Translations under genes and position numbers: made by a program
Source: Flavobacterium psychrophilum
GTDB taxonomy: Bacteria; Bacteroidota; Bacteroidia; Flavobacteriales; Flavobacteriaceae
DNA: 23,029 nucleotides
Assembly (NCBI GenBank): GCA_003243255.1
Contig: QFQM01000065.1
Location: 1-23,029 of the forward strand
Direction: 5' to 3'
Part shown: piece by piece, positions 1 through 8,064 of the stretch
How positions within the stretch are numbered: the stretch's first letter is position 1
How the letters are laid out: every line of letters begins with the position of its first letter
Notes under the pieces: generated by a model
Database searches by the model: none
Seen by the model: the letters and a program-made list of their open reading frames with translations, nothing else
What the model was told of the DNA's origin: nothing

Positions 1-1
1 C

Positions 2-238
2 AATAACCTGAACGATGTTACAGGAGCACCTATTGTTATTCCTGATAAAGAAAAAGGCTTTACTAATTATCTTGTAGGTGGTATATTGTTTGGTTTAGGC
101 TGGGGATTAATAGGTACCTGTCCCGGGCCAATGTATATACTTATCGGTGCCGGTTTCTACGGAATAGGAGTTATTCTTTTAGGTGCTTTAGTTGGAACAT
201 ATCTTTACGGAGTATTGAAAAACAAACTACCTCATTAA
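2..238 (+). CDS. YeeE/YedE-type (DUF6691) membrane transporter, C-terminal part
   Basis: This is the last 78 codons of a gene that enters from outside the window; no start is visible. The translation has two hydrophobic segments. The first holds GLGWGLIGTCPGP, which resembles the conserved Gly-rich, Cys-containing motif of the YeeE/YedE (DUF6691) family. Members of that family import sulfur compounds such as thiosulfate through membrane-embedded cysteines. In Bacteroidota such proteins often come as two half-size genes in tandem, so a partner may lie upstream; that is inference. The Imm33-like gene starts 8 bp after this stop, so the two may be co-transcribed. I am fairly sure of the family but not of the substrate. 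Confidence 0.72.
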   Translation, partial: NNLNDVTGAPIVIPDKEKGFTNYLVGGILFGLGWGLIGTCPGPMYILIGAGFYGIGVILLGALVGTYLYGVLKNKLPH

Positions 239-246
239 TAATTCAT

Positions 247-579
247 ATGGGATCTAATGATATTTGTGATAAATACAATTGTGAATATTTGCCTTTGGCA
301 GAAGATTCAATAGTTGGTATTTCAAAATCTATTAGAAAAGGCCTCATGCCTATACATGGACTTAGGCATCCAATTGAAGGAAATACGAGTCGTTGGTATA
401 TTTGGTCAGGAGATTATTCTGAAGATCCTAACTTTTTTGAGCCGATGCATGCGTATCACTTAAAAGAAATATGCCCTCATATAATCCAGTATTTAGGATT
501 ATCACCCGGATATCGTTTTTTGATTTCTGATGATGGATTCGAAGATGTTTGGGAAGATAAATCTTTATTAGACATATAA
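247..579 (+). CDS. Imm33-like domain protein (putative immunity protein)
   Basis: This is a soluble acidic protein of 110 residues with no signal peptide or membrane segment. The pattern ISKSIRKG (about residues 26-33), then WYIWSGDYSEDPNFF, HLKEICP, then LSPGYRFLI and a C-terminal DVWEDKSLL resembles what I remember of the Imm33-like (DUF2185-related) family, often annotated as immunity proteins of polymorphic toxin systems. Many relatives are orphan genes without a toxin beside them, and their biochemical role is not established. No toxin gene is visible here: upstream is a transporter 8 bp away, and downstream is a terminator. The ATG has no clear Shine-Dalgarno sequence, as is usual in Bacteroidota. 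The assignment is from memory of the motif layout. Confidence 0.6.
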   Translation: MGSNDICDKYNCEYLPLAEDSIVGISKSIRKGLMPIHGLRHPIEGNTSRWYIWSGDYSEDPNFFEPMHAYHLKEICPHIIQYLGLSPGYRFLISDDGFEDVWEDKSLLDI

Positions 580-580
580 T

Positions 581-612
581 AAAAAGGGATAAGTTTTAGC
601 TTATCCCTTTTT
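581..612. terminator. bidirectional intrinsic terminator
   Basis: A perfect 13-bp stem (aaaaagggataag / cttatcccttttt) with a 6-nt loop, flanked by A and T runs. It lies between the convergent Imm33-like gene and the esterase, so it can end transcripts from both strands. Confidence 0.85.
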
Positions 613-630
613 ATTTATATCAAACTCTAG

Positions 631-1278
631 TTATTTATTCAACCAGTTTAGCATATCATAAAAGTTTTGAGGAGCAACACCGTGTCCGGCATTGTACTCA
701 TGATATTCTACATCCAGCCCTAAATTTTTAAGAAATTCAGGTGCTTTGCGTGCCCATTCTACAGGAATAACCTGATCAACGGTTCCATGTGAGATAAAGA
801 AGCGTACTTTAGACACGTCTTCGACATGAAGGCTTTTACCAACAATATCCATGTTCAGGTAACCGCTTAATGCTACTACGCGTTTTATTTTTTCAGGATA
901 GGTTAGTGCTACCGCATAGCTTAGGATTGCTCCCTGGCTAAAGCCAACAAGAGTAATGTTATCTGCATCAACAGGGTAGGTGGCAATAATCTCGTCTATA
1001 AACTTTACGATAAGATCGCGTGATTCTATAGCCTGTTTGTCGTCAGAGAACTTGTTCATGTCGCTGTCAAACGTAATGGCATACCATGCATGTCCGCTAT
1101 ATTGTGGCAGGTTGTATGGTGCTCTGGCTGATACTATTAAATATTCATCCGGTAATTGCTGAGCGAAGGAGAAAAGATCTTCTTCATTACTTCCGTAACC
1201 GTGAAGCAACAGCAATAACGGATTCTTATCCTTTTTTATTTTAGGTTCTCTTACGAGATGGTATAATGATAAATCCAT
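631..1278 (-). CDS. alpha/beta-hydrolase, phospholipase/carboxylesterase family
   Basis: This 215-residue cytosolic hydrolase belongs to the Abhydrolase_2 (acyl-protein thioesterase/carboxylesterase) family, whose usual length is about 200-230 residues. The oxyanion region LLLHGYGSNEEDL is at about residues 23-35. The nucleophile elbow GFSQG is at 112-116 with Ser114. The acid is Asp168 in HGTVDQVIP and the base is His199 in AGHGV, so the triad is complete. The family hydrolyses short-chain carboxyl esters or acyl-thioesters; the substrate cannot be told from sequence. It is the last gene of a four-gene operon, 3 bp downstream of the small membrane protein, and ends at the shared hairpin at 581-612. 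Confidence 0.88.
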   Translation of the reverse strand: MDLSLYHLVREPKIKKDKNPLLLLLHGYGSNEEDLFSFAQQLPDEYLIVSARAPYNLPQYSGHAWYAITFDSDMNKFSDDKQAIESRDLIVKFIDEIIATYPVDADNITLVGFSQGAILSYAVALTYPEKIKRVVALSGYLNMDIVGKSLHVEDVSKVRFFISHGTVDQVIPVEWARKAPEFLKNLGLDVEYHEYNAGHGVAPQNFYDMLNWLNK

Positions 1279-1281
1279 TGA

Positions 1282-1626
1282 TTATAATCGTTTAAACAGT
1301 TTTTGAAAGAAAGGGCCAAGCAATGGTACAGCATTCATTTGTCCTTGTATTGCACCGATAATTCCATATGTCCACAAAACAAAAAAGAATAGGTAAAAAG
1401 GACCTGTTACCAGCCAACTGTCAAAATTAGATATAGTTGAACCTAATAGCATAGACAATAAGGTTAAGCCTAAAGATTGTCTTATGTGAAATGATGCGAA
1501 TGCACTTTTCTTTTCGGCATCGCTGTTCATCACCATAGCTATAATACAGCCAATGATGTGCAGGTAAGATATAATGGCGTTAGTTTTACCTTTTTCTATA
1601 TCGGAGATATTATTATAATTAGTCAT
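1282..1626 (-). CDS. small membrane protein, Tic20/DUF4870-like ('import component protein')
   Basis: This 114-residue protein has about three hydrophobic segments (about residues 17-34, 52-66 and 71-96) and ends in a basic tail, FQKLFKRL. The layout with NAIISYLHIIG near the start, FHIRQSLGL, then a GAIQGQ-like turn before the last segment resembles the DUF4870/Tic20-like family. Flavobacterial members are commonly labelled 'import component protein', a name carried over from chloroplast Tic20 that does not prove a role in import. Its start overlaps the end of the dihydroorotase-like gene by 8 bp, and the esterase follows after 3 bp, so it is translated from the same operon mRNA. The biochemical function is unknown. 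Confidence 0.65.
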   Translation of the reverse strand: MTNYNNISDIEKGKTNAIISYLHIIGCIIAMVMNSDAEKKSAFASFHIRQSLGLTLLSMLLGSTISNFDSWLVTGPFYLFFFVLWTYGIIGAIQGQMNAVPLLGPFFQKLFKRL

Positions 1627-2872
1627 TCAAAATTAATTTTCCCTGATTGTATATTCCGTATGCTTTGCCTTTCATGGTTTGTCCAAGGAAAGCTGAATTT
1701 TTTGATTTCGATTTGATATCCTCTTTGCTGAATGTCCAGTTGGTATCTGGATTAAACAGCGTGAAAGAAGCAGTAGCACCTTCAGTTATATCCTGATTTG
1801 CGAATCCGAAAACCGGTTTTCCTGCAGTGAATTTTTCGACAATTACCTCAAGCGGTAACACAGTCTGTAAGGCTCCAAACGCACTTTCAAGACCTATCGT
1901 TCCGTCTTTTGCCATATCGAACTCCAGTTTTTTAAGTTCAATATCAAGAGGGTTGTGGTCTGATGTTATCATGTCAATCGTACCGTCAAGAACCGCCTCG
2001 ATAAGTACTTTCCTTTCTGAATCAGGACGGAGTGGAGGCATAACTTTATAACGGGTATCAAAGTCAGTTAATACTTCGTCAGTAAGTATTAGGTTGTGTA
2101 TTGCAACGCTACAAGTCACGTTTAGTCCTTTTGCTTTAGCTTCTTTAATAAGCTGAACCGACTTTGCAGATGATATTGTAGGGATATGCATTTTGCCACC
2201 TGTATATTCTAATAAGTACAGGTTACGTACAATTTGTAGTTCTTCAGCAAGGGTAGGGATTCCTTTTAGTCCTAAGCGAGTACTAACTATACCTTCGTGA
2301 ACTACACCTTTACCTTTGATATTGTTATCGTGTGAAAACGCTATAACCAGTCCGTCAAAATCCTGAACATATTGCAGTGCAATCTTTAAGATTCCGGCAT
2401 CGGTAACAGATTTGTTATAATCTCCAAAAGCAACAGCTCCGGCGTTTTTCATATCAAAAAGCTCGGCTATGTCTTTACCTTCACTGTTTTTAGTCAAAGC
2501 ACCTATAGGATGCAGTTTAGTAGCAGCGTGAGCCGATTTAGTCAACAGGAAACTGATGTCTGCCTGTCTTTCGGCAATTGGGTTTCCTGTTGGCTGAAGT
2601 GCAATATCAGTAAAACCGCTTTTAGCAGCAACATTTAACCCGTTAGACAGGGTTTCCCTGTCTTCATAGCCGGGTTCACCAAGGCTTACAGAGCTGTCAA
2701 ACCACCCTTTAGAGATATGCAGATTATCCAGTTCTACAGTATCAAAACCATCAGCAGTGATGTTTTGGGCTATTTTTTTAATGATGCCATTCTCTACCTG
2801 TATATCAACAGCCTGTTTATGAAAAGGGCTGTTTTTGTCTATAATAACGGCGTTTTTGAATATCAGGTTCAT
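1619..2872 (-). CDS. dihydroorotase-like amidohydrolase, probably non-catalytic
   Basis: This 417-residue protein matches class I dihydroorotase end to end: EPGYEDRETL after strand 1, LGLKGIPTLAEE, an AKAKGLNVT stretch, and TSDHNPLDIELK near the C-terminus. The usual metal-binding motif DxHxHLREPG reads D-S-S-V-S-L-G-E-P at residues 59-67, so both histidines are serine (61 and 63) and the substrate-binding arginine is glycine (65). The later HxSHVS-type motif reads HIPTISS, apparently losing another ligand. The Asp in TSDH and the Asp in SHDN are kept. In enzymes these ligands hold the zinc, so catalysis is unlikely; compare the inactive PyrC' subunit that supports aspartate transcarbamoylase in some bacteria. 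It overlaps the BatA-like gene by 4 bp (ATGA) and the next gene by 8 bp. A true dihydroorotase should be encoded elsewhere. Confidence 0.82.
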   Translation of the reverse strand: MNLIFKNAVIIDKNSPFHKQAVDIQVENGIIKKIAQNITADGFDTVELDNLHISKGWFDSSVSLGEPGYEDRETLSNGLNVAAKSGFTDIALQPTGNPIAERQADISFLLTKSAHAATKLHPIGALTKNSEGKDIAELFDMKNAGAVAFGDYNKSVTDAGILKIALQYVQDFDGLVIAFSHDNNIKGKGVVHEGIVSTRLGLKGIPTLAEELQIVRNLYLLEYTGGKMHIPTISSAKSVQLIKEAKAKGLNVTCSVAIHNLILTDEVLTDFDTRYKVMPPLRPDSERKVLIEAVLDGTIDMITSDHNPLDIELKKLEFDMAKDGTIGLESAFGALQTVLPLEVIVEKFTAGKPVFGFANQDITEGATASFTLFNPDTNWTFSKEDIKSKSKNSAFLGQTMKGKAYGIYNQGKLILND

Positions 2873-4800
2873 TTTACAAATTTTTGGATAAGAAGTTCAG
2901 TTAACAGGAACAGCAGTGTGCCGATGATGAACCATTTCCATAGTTCACTGGCAGTGCGTTCCGATTTAATCTCATTATAAACCGTTGCGATTGAATCAGC
3001 TTCGGTAAAATCGTCAGCAATAGCTTTATTCTGAAGGTAAAGATCACTTTCTGTCCTTGCATGGTTAAAGCTTATATTCTTTAAATTCTGGTCATTTTTA
3101 TATACTGCAAAGTTACCTGCTTCTTCCGGATAATCACCAAAAGAAAGCTTCACTTTATTATTCAGCAACTGCTGCATCGGAATAAAGTCTGATGTCTCAT
3201 TTTTCACTGTCAGTACTTCATCCTTCGACAATAATACATCAAGTAAAAGACTTTGGTTTTCACCAATGGTTATAGCACTAATTCCTGTTTTACCACTGTT
3301 TTGAGCCATGTTGTAGAATGTAGGTACAATAAGCGGAGAGTTCTGGAAGTTGCTGTTGGTTTTATTTATAGGTGCAGTAAATACATATACATTGCCCAGT
3401 TTGTTACTTATAGATGCCAGGAAAGGAGACTGGTCATCATAGCTTAAAACGGGCAGGGCTGTTCCGCCAAGAGTAAAGCCGGTATTCGCTTTTGGATATT
3501 GAAAATTATCTGTTTTCTTTTCAAAAACCGTAGCATACAATGGATGGCTGAAGGCAATTTTAGTAATCTGCCTTTCGTTGGTATTAGTACTTTTAAACTG
3601 GCTTCCTCCAAAGGCAGCCATGAGGCTGTTCAGATTTTGAATGTTGCTATCAGCCGCTGGTATTATTACAATGTTTCCGCCTTTGGCATAAAAGTCTTTT
3701 AGGGTTGTAATAAGTGCCTGAGGAATGTCTTTAATTTCATTTAGAATAATAGCATCCTGCTTACCAAGGCTATTATAATCCAGGGCACGTAATTCAGATG
3801 ATGTGAAATTAAAATCATCATCAGTATAGATTCTTGAAAGAAAATTGTTTTTAGCAGTATCACCAATAGCAATCACATTTGATTTCTGTGGTTTGCTGAT
3901 GCTGAAGTAATAGTTGTTATCGTAGGTCAGGCTGTTGTCGTTTATAGAAACATAACCATGGAAATCTTTCTTGGGAATCGTGAATGTGCTTGACTTTTTA
4001 TTATTGTCGCCAAACTTTACCAATGTTTTCGCAGTAAGGCTTTTGCCATTGTAAAGTGAAATTGGAATGTCGTTCTCAACATCACCAAAAGCTTCCATGT
4101 CCACTTTTATCTCATAAAAGTTATCCATAACCTGAGAAATGTAAACACTGTCAATGGCAACGTTAGTTTTATTTTCGGCTTCGGGCACTATAAAATAAAC
4201 AGGAGCATTGCTGTTGAATTTTGAGATGTCTTTACTGTCTATGTTAACCGCATCGGTAATTACAACAACATCTTTCCCGGTATGCGGATTTTTAGCTTCG
4301 GCTTTTGTAAGCAGGAAATCAGGACGAAAAGGAACATCACTGTATTTTATATTCTGCAGGTCTTTTTGTATCGATTTGATATCTGTATCCCACCATACAT
4401 TGGTATTAGTAATTAGTGAAAACTGTTGGTTTTCTGGAGTGTTTTCAAGTATGTCCTGTACGGCACGTTTTAGCAGTCCTCCTTTACTGCCTTTAGCCTG
4501 CATTGAGAATGAATTATCAAGCAATATGACCATTTCATTGCCTTTACGTTCGTCGTCTTTTGCTTTGAAATAAGGCTGGGCAAAAGCAATGATCAGGCAG
4601 GCCAGTAATAATAAACGCGTAGCAAGCAACAGCCATTTTTTTATGACAGAGCTTTTGCGTGTTTGCATGCTTAACTCCTTAAGGAAGCGTACATTGGTAA
4701 AATATTCTTTTTGGAAACGGCGCAATTGAAACAAGTGAACCAGTATGGGAATTACAAGCAGGAAAAGAAAGTATAGAATTTCCGGGTGTTTGAACTGCAT
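2869..4800 (-). CDS. BatA/VWA-domain membrane protein (aerotolerance regulator-like N-terminus)
   Basis: From the ATG at 4800 this is a protein of 643 residues. The N-terminus has the BatA-type segment: MQFKHPEILYFLFLLVIPIL, then FQLRRFQKEYFTNVRFL, and a second helix at about residues 55-75 ending in AFAQPYF. A VWA-like domain follows with the MIDAS-type motif DNSFS at 95-99 and VVVITDAV later. The middle holds a glutamine-amidotransferase-like fold (AIILNEIKDIP, then YAKGGNIVII). A final membrane helix lies just before the C-terminus. This layout is common in Bacteroidota and differs from the Bat operon proteins proper; its role is unknown, probably envelope-related. A GTG 48 bp upstream keeps the frame open, but the -7 box TATTTTTG lies between the two, which favours the ATG at 4800. 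First gene of the four-gene operon. Confidence 0.82.
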   Translation of the reverse strand: MQFKHPEILYFLFLLVIPILVHLFQLRRFQKEYFTNVRFLKELSMQTRKSSVIKKWLLLATRLLLLACLIIAFAQPYFKAKDDERKGNEMVILLDNSFSMQAKGSKGGLLKRAVQDILENTPENQQFSLITNTNVWWDTDIKSIQKDLQNIKYSDVPFRPDFLLTKAEAKNPHTGKDVVVITDAVNIDSKDISKFNSNAPVYFIVPEAENKTNVAIDSVYISQVMDNFYEIKVDMEAFGDVENDIPISLYNGKSLTAKTLVKFGDNNKKSSTFTIPKKDFHGYVSINDNSLTYDNNYYFSISKPQKSNVIAIGDTAKNNFLSRIYTDDDFNFTSSELRALDYNSLGKQDAIILNEIKDIPQALITTLKDFYAKGGNIVIIPAADSNIQNLNSLMAAFGGSQFKSTNTNERQITKIAFSHPLYATVFEKKTDNFQYPKANTGFTLGGTALPVLSYDDQSPFLASISNKLGNVYVFTAPINKTNSNFQNSPLIVPTFYNMAQNSGKTGISAITIGENQSLLLDVLLSKDEVLTVKNETSDFIPMQQLLNNKVKLSFGDYPEEAGNFAVYKNDQNLKNISFNHARTESDLYLQNKAIADDFTEADSIATVYNEIKSERTASELWKWFIIGTLLFLLTELLIQKFVK

Positions 4801-4817
4801 TTCGGTTGAAAGTTTGT

Positions 4818-4825
4818 CAAAAATA
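4818..4825 (-). promoter_or_regulatory. -7 box of the BatA-like operon promoter
   Basis: TATTTTTG on the minus strand matches TAnnTTTG, with 17 nt between the box and the ATG at 4800. No clear TTG -33 element is seen at the expected distance. Confidence 0.5.
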
Positions 4826-4890
4826 CTAATTTTTCCTGTAAACCGCACAGCAATTATGCAGGATAAATTTCACATGATATTTAAAAACTT

Positions 4891-4898
4891 TACTTTTG
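4891..4898 (+). promoter_or_regulatory. -7 box of the lactonase promoter
   Basis: TACTTTTG matches the TAnnTTTG consensus, with 20 nt to the ATG at 4919. The -33 position shows only TTT (4868-4870) at a 20-bp spacing. It is divergent from the BatA-like operon promoter, about 70 bp away. Confidence 0.5.
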
Positions 4899-4918
4899 TT
4901 CTGAATAAATAAATAAGG

Positions 4919-6025
4919 ATGAGAATAGCCGGATTACTGTTGTTGCTTTTTAGCATGAATGCCCTTGCACAGGATAATTATAACCTGGTGGTTGGTACTT
5001 ATACCAATGCCTGTGAAAGTAAAGGTGTGTATGTGTATGATTTTAATGTGAATACGCTTTCGTTCAAGGAAAAGAACAGTACAGAGGGTGTTATTAACCC
5101 GAGCTATTTTACCGTAAACAAATCAAACAATATCATTTATACGGTAAATGAAGACGGAGCAAAAAGCAACGTAAGTTCTTTTAAATATACTCCGGCTACG
5201 GGCAAGCTTCAGAGTTTAAACAAAAAAGATTCAGAAGGAGCGGACCCCTGTTATATAATCAATGATGACAAAAATGTTATTGTTGCGAATTATTCAGGAG
5301 GCAGCATTGCTGTTTTCGGAAAGAAAAATGACGGTGCACTGACTGAAGCTAAACAGGTTGTAAATCATACCGGAAGTAGTGTGAATAAGCAACGTCAGGA
5401 AAAAGCCCATGTACACATGGTTTGCTTTTCTCCTGATAAAAAATATATATTCTCTAATGATCTGGGTGAGGATAAAATATATATCTACTATTATAATGCC
5501 GATGGTGGTGCTAATACACTAACGTTGAAAGAAACTATTGACGTTAAGCCCGGTAGCGGACCAAGACATTTGGTGTTTAACCCAAATGGTATTTTCTTTT
5601 ATGTGATCAATGAGCTTTCTGCTACAGTGAGCGTATATAGCTATAGCTACGAAAAACCTCAGTTTATTCAGGAACTGTCATTATTTGCTAAGGATTGTAC
5701 CGATGCTAACAGTGCTGCTCATATCAGTTTTTCAAAAGATGGAAAGTATCTGTATGCTACTAACAGGGGAGATGCTAACACCATTACTGTGTTTAAAGTA
5801 CATTCAAACGGTATGATCAATCAGGTGCAGCAGATTACTACAGGTGGTGAGGGCCCAAGGAATTTTGTTATCGATCCAACAGATAATTACTTATTGGTAG
5901 CGCATCAGTACACGCACAATATCATCATCTTTAAAAGAGATAAAACTACAGGTGTGCTTACCGAAACCGGTAAAAAAATAGACGTTTGTTCTCCGGTTTG
6001 CCTAAAGTTTACGGCGAATAAATAA
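4919..6025 (+). CDS. secreted lactonase-family beta-propeller protein (6-phosphogluconolactonase type)
   Basis: This 368-residue protein starts with a signal peptide (MRIAGLLLLLFSMNALAQ, cleavage probably after ALA or AQ). The mature part opens with LVVGTYTNACESKGVYVY, typical of the Lactonase (PF10282) seven-bladed propeller. Repeated blade motifs include SPDKKYIFSNDLGEDKI, GSGPRHLVFNPNG, FSKDGKYLYATNRG and EGPRNFVIDPTDNYLLVAHQ. Cytosolic members hydrolyse 6-phosphogluconolactone; exported members in Bacteroidota probably act on other lactones or sugars, so the substrate is open. It stands alone with its own promoter and a strong terminator at 6048-6075. Confidence 0.87.
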   Translation: MRIAGLLLLLFSMNALAQDNYNLVVGTYTNACESKGVYVYDFNVNTLSFKEKNSTEGVINPSYFTVNKSNNIIYTVNEDGAKSNVSSFKYTPATGKLQSLNKKDSEGADPCYIINDDKNVIVANYSGGSIAVFGKKNDGALTEAKQVVNHTGSSVNKQRQEKAHVHMVCFSPDKKYIFSNDLGEDKIYIYYYNADGGANTLTLKETIDVKPGSGPRHLVFNPNGIFFYVINELSATVSVYSYSYEKPQFIQELSLFAKDCTDANSAAHISFSKDGKYLYATNRGDANTITVFKVHSNGMINQVQQITTGGEGPRNFVIDPTDNYLLVAHQYTHNIIIFKRDKTTGVLTETGKKIDVCSPVCLKFTANK

Positions 6026-6047
6026 TATCCGAGAATCTATATAAAAC

Positions 6048-6075
6048 AAAAGGCGATGCATTGCATCGCCTTTTT
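6048..6075. terminator. bidirectional intrinsic terminator
   Basis: A perfect stem aaaaggcgatgc / gcatcgcctttt with loop att, followed by T's on both strands. It sits between the convergent lactonase and YegP-like genes. Its core resembles the hairpins at 6540 and 20500. Confidence 0.88.
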
Positions 6076-6092
6076 AATGTGTTGTTATTTTT

Positions 6093-6422
6093 TTAAGATT
6101 CATCTTCAACTGAAGCGTCCGGTGCATTTTTCTTAACCGATTCAATACCGTTTTCTCTCGCAGCAACGCTTTCATACATTTCACTTGAACCAATAATCTG
6201 TCCGTTTCCTGCTTTAAGATTAAAAAACGGCTTTCCGTTAGATGATTCTTTCCTGTCATATCTGTCATCATCCGGAGCGTTTTTCTTAACCGAATCAATA
6301 CCATTTTCGCAAGCCGATTTAGTAGTATAGCCTTCACTGCCTAATATGACCTGTCCGTTTCCTGCTTTCAGATTGAACTGATACTCACCATTTGCCCTTT
6401 TAGTAATTACAAATTTTCCCAT
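6093..6422 (-). CDS. YegP-like (DUF1508) tandem-repeat protein
   Basis: This 109-residue protein is made of two near-identical DUF1508 (YegP/UPF0339) units, about residues 1-50 and 55-101. Each has the pattern F.LKAGNGQ.I..SE.Y......ENGI.SVKKNAPD. The unit is a small beta-beta-beta-alpha fold; two copies in one chain is the usual YegP arrangement. The molecular role of the family is not well defined. The ATG at 6422 begins MGKFVITKRANGEYQF, the normal start of the first repeat. There is no signal peptide. The gene lies downstream of the helicase but is separated from it by a terminator (6540-6564), so it is probably expressed alone. I see only a weak promoter candidate (TAACTTTA) upstream. 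Confidence 0.9.
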   Translation of the reverse strand: MGKFVITKRANGEYQFNLKAGNGQVILGSEGYTTKSACENGIDSVKKNAPDDDRYDRKESSNGKPFFNLKAGNGQIIGSSEMYESVAARENGIESVKKNAPDASVEDES

Positions 6423-6539
6423 AATTTAAAATGTAAGTTGATTAATAAAGATCTATTGGTATCTGTAAAGTTATGAAATTTGTTTTGGCAGCGGTGTTAA
6501 GAAATCATGATAAAGTGTTTGTTGTTAATATATTGCAAT

Positions 6540-6564
6540 AAAAAAGCGATGCGTTTGCATCGCT
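6540..6564 (-). terminator. intrinsic terminator of the helicase gene
   Basis: On the minus strand an 8-bp stem (agcgatgc / gcatcgct, loop gttt on the plus strand) is followed by six T's. It lies 10 bp after the helicase stop. Confidence 0.8.
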
Positions 6565-6573
6565 CTGTATATT

Positions 6574-7920
6574 CTATTTTCCTTTTTTCTTTTTTGCAGC
6601 ACGTTTGGCTTCAACAGCACGGTTACGCGGAGCCGTTTTTCTTGGTTTGGTTTTACCCGGGCCACCAAGGTTAACCTTTTTATTTTTGTCTTTCTTATCA
6701 TGAAAAGCACCTCCGCTTTCCTGAGTTGGCCTTTTTAGAAGGATTTTCATCTTCTTTTTATCTTTCTCAAAATCAAGACGACGTTCAGCTATTTCAAGTC
6801 CTTCCGGCAGTTCAAGGAATTTCACCTCTTTTTCCATTAATACTTCTGCTTCCACTTCAATATCTTCTTCTGATGGAGCAATAAAGCTTATAGCTGTACC
6901 TGTTTTATCAGCACGTCCGGTACGACCAATACGGTGAATGTATTGTTCAGGGACTTCAGGGAATTCCATATTGATAACATGGGTAATATCCGATATGTCA
7001 AGACCACGGGCCATAACATCTGTAGTTACAATACCTCTAATCTCTCCCTGTTGAAAAGAAGCCATGGTATTAAGCCTGTAGTTTTGTGATTTATTAGAGT
7101 GTATAACCCCAAACTCGCCTGCATACTCTTCTTCAAGCGCATCCATAACAAGATCGGCAGTTTTTTTGTTGTTTACAAAAACAAGGATACGGCTTAGGTC
7201 TTCATTTTTAAGCAATTCCTTAAGCAGATTTATTTTCGTAAGGAAGTTAGGTACACGATAGCCCAATTGGGTTATTTTTTCTAATGGTGTGCCACTTGCC
7301 GCAAGAGAAACTTCTTCAGGAAAATCAAAGAAATCATTAAGCATATCATCCACATCATCGGTCATAGTTGCCGAAAACAGGATGTTCTGCCTTTTGGTTT
7401 TCATCATTGATAAGATTGAAGTGATCTGGAAACGGAAACCAAGATTCAGTATCTCGTCAAACTCATCGATAACCAGTTTTTTCACTTCGTCAAAGCGTAC
7501 AATGTTGTCAAGGGCAAGGTCCATCATTCTACCCGGAGTACCCACAAGGATATCAACACCTTCATACACTTTGGTCTTTTGGGTATTGATATTAACACCA
7601 CCATAAACTCCAAGAGTTCGGACTGACATATAAGCTGTAAGCTTTTCCACTTCTTCAACCACCTGAACAACAAGTTCGCGTGTAGGAACAACGATAACCA
7701 CACGTGGTACATGCACATTGGCAAATTTCCATTGTTTAAGTATAGGTAATAGGTAAGCAAAAGTTTTACCGGTACCTGTTTGTGCAATGCCCATCATGTC
7801 GCGACCCGAAAGGATTACAGGCATAGCTCTTTCCTGAATAGGGGTAGGGTTGGTAAAGCCAAGTTCGTCTATGGCTTTCTGTAATGCTTTTGGAAGATCC
7901 AGGTCTTGAAATGTGGCCAT
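6574..7920 (-). CDS. DEAD-box ATP-dependent RNA helicase (DEFD variant)
   Basis: From the ATG at 7920 the protein has 448 residues. It carries the Q motif (FTNPTPIQ, 22-29), motif I AQTGTGKT (46-53), Ia PTREL (79-83), Ib TPGR (128-131), motif III SAT, motif IV ILVFVNNK, motif V TTDVMARGLDI and motif VI HRIGRTGRADKTG. Motif II reads DEFD at 152-155 in place of DEAD; the Asp-Glu that bind Mg and ATP are kept. The tail is a lysine-rich disordered stretch (KKDKNKK ... AAKKKKGK) that probably binds RNA. Such helicases remodel rRNA or mRNA, often in ribosome assembly or cold adaptation; the exact role cannot be told. A TTG at 7941 keeps the frame open, but it overlaps the -7 box, so the ATG is preferred. 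Confidence 0.92.
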   Translation of the reverse strand: MATFQDLDLPKALQKAIDELGFTNPTPIQERAMPVILSGRDMMGIAQTGTGKTFAYLLPILKQWKFANVHVPRVVIVVPTRELVVQVVEEVEKLTAYMSVRTLGVYGGVNINTQKTKVYEGVDILVGTPGRMMDLALDNIVRFDEVKKLVIDEFDEILNLGFRFQITSILSMMKTKRQNILFSATMTDDVDDMLNDFFDFPEEVSLAASGTPLEKITQLGYRVPNFLTKINLLKELLKNEDLSRILVFVNNKKTADLVMDALEEEYAGEFGVIHSNKSQNYRLNTMASFQQGEIRGIVTTDVMARGLDISDITHVINMEFPEVPEQYIHRIGRTGRADKTGTAISFIAPSEEDIEVEAEVLMEKEVKFLELPEGLEIAERRLDFEKDKKKMKILLKRPTQESGGAFHDKKDKNKKVNLGGPGKTKPRKTAPRNRAVEAKRAAKKKKGK

Positions 7921-7937
7921 GTAATGCTGTATTTTGT

Positions 7938-7945
7938 GCAAAGAT
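7938..7945 (-). promoter_or_regulatory. -7 box of the helicase promoter
   Basis: TATCTTTG on the minus strand matches TAnnTTTG, 17 nt before the ATG at 7920. The -33 element is weak. Confidence 0.5.
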
Positions 7946-8064
7946 AGGCATTTTAAGGCGAAGGAGCAGAAGATATATTTTTGTAGGCTTGCGTATAGAA
8001 ATTAACAAAACCTTTTCAAAATTTAATTTTACGCTTTTTAACTTAGCTATATAAACTAAAAGCC

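Noticed and set aside
6074..6337. An 87-codon frame opposite to the YegP-like frame on the same strand
   Set aside because: Its repeated Leu/Arg composition only mirrors the YegP repeats in another frame; it crosses the terminator region.
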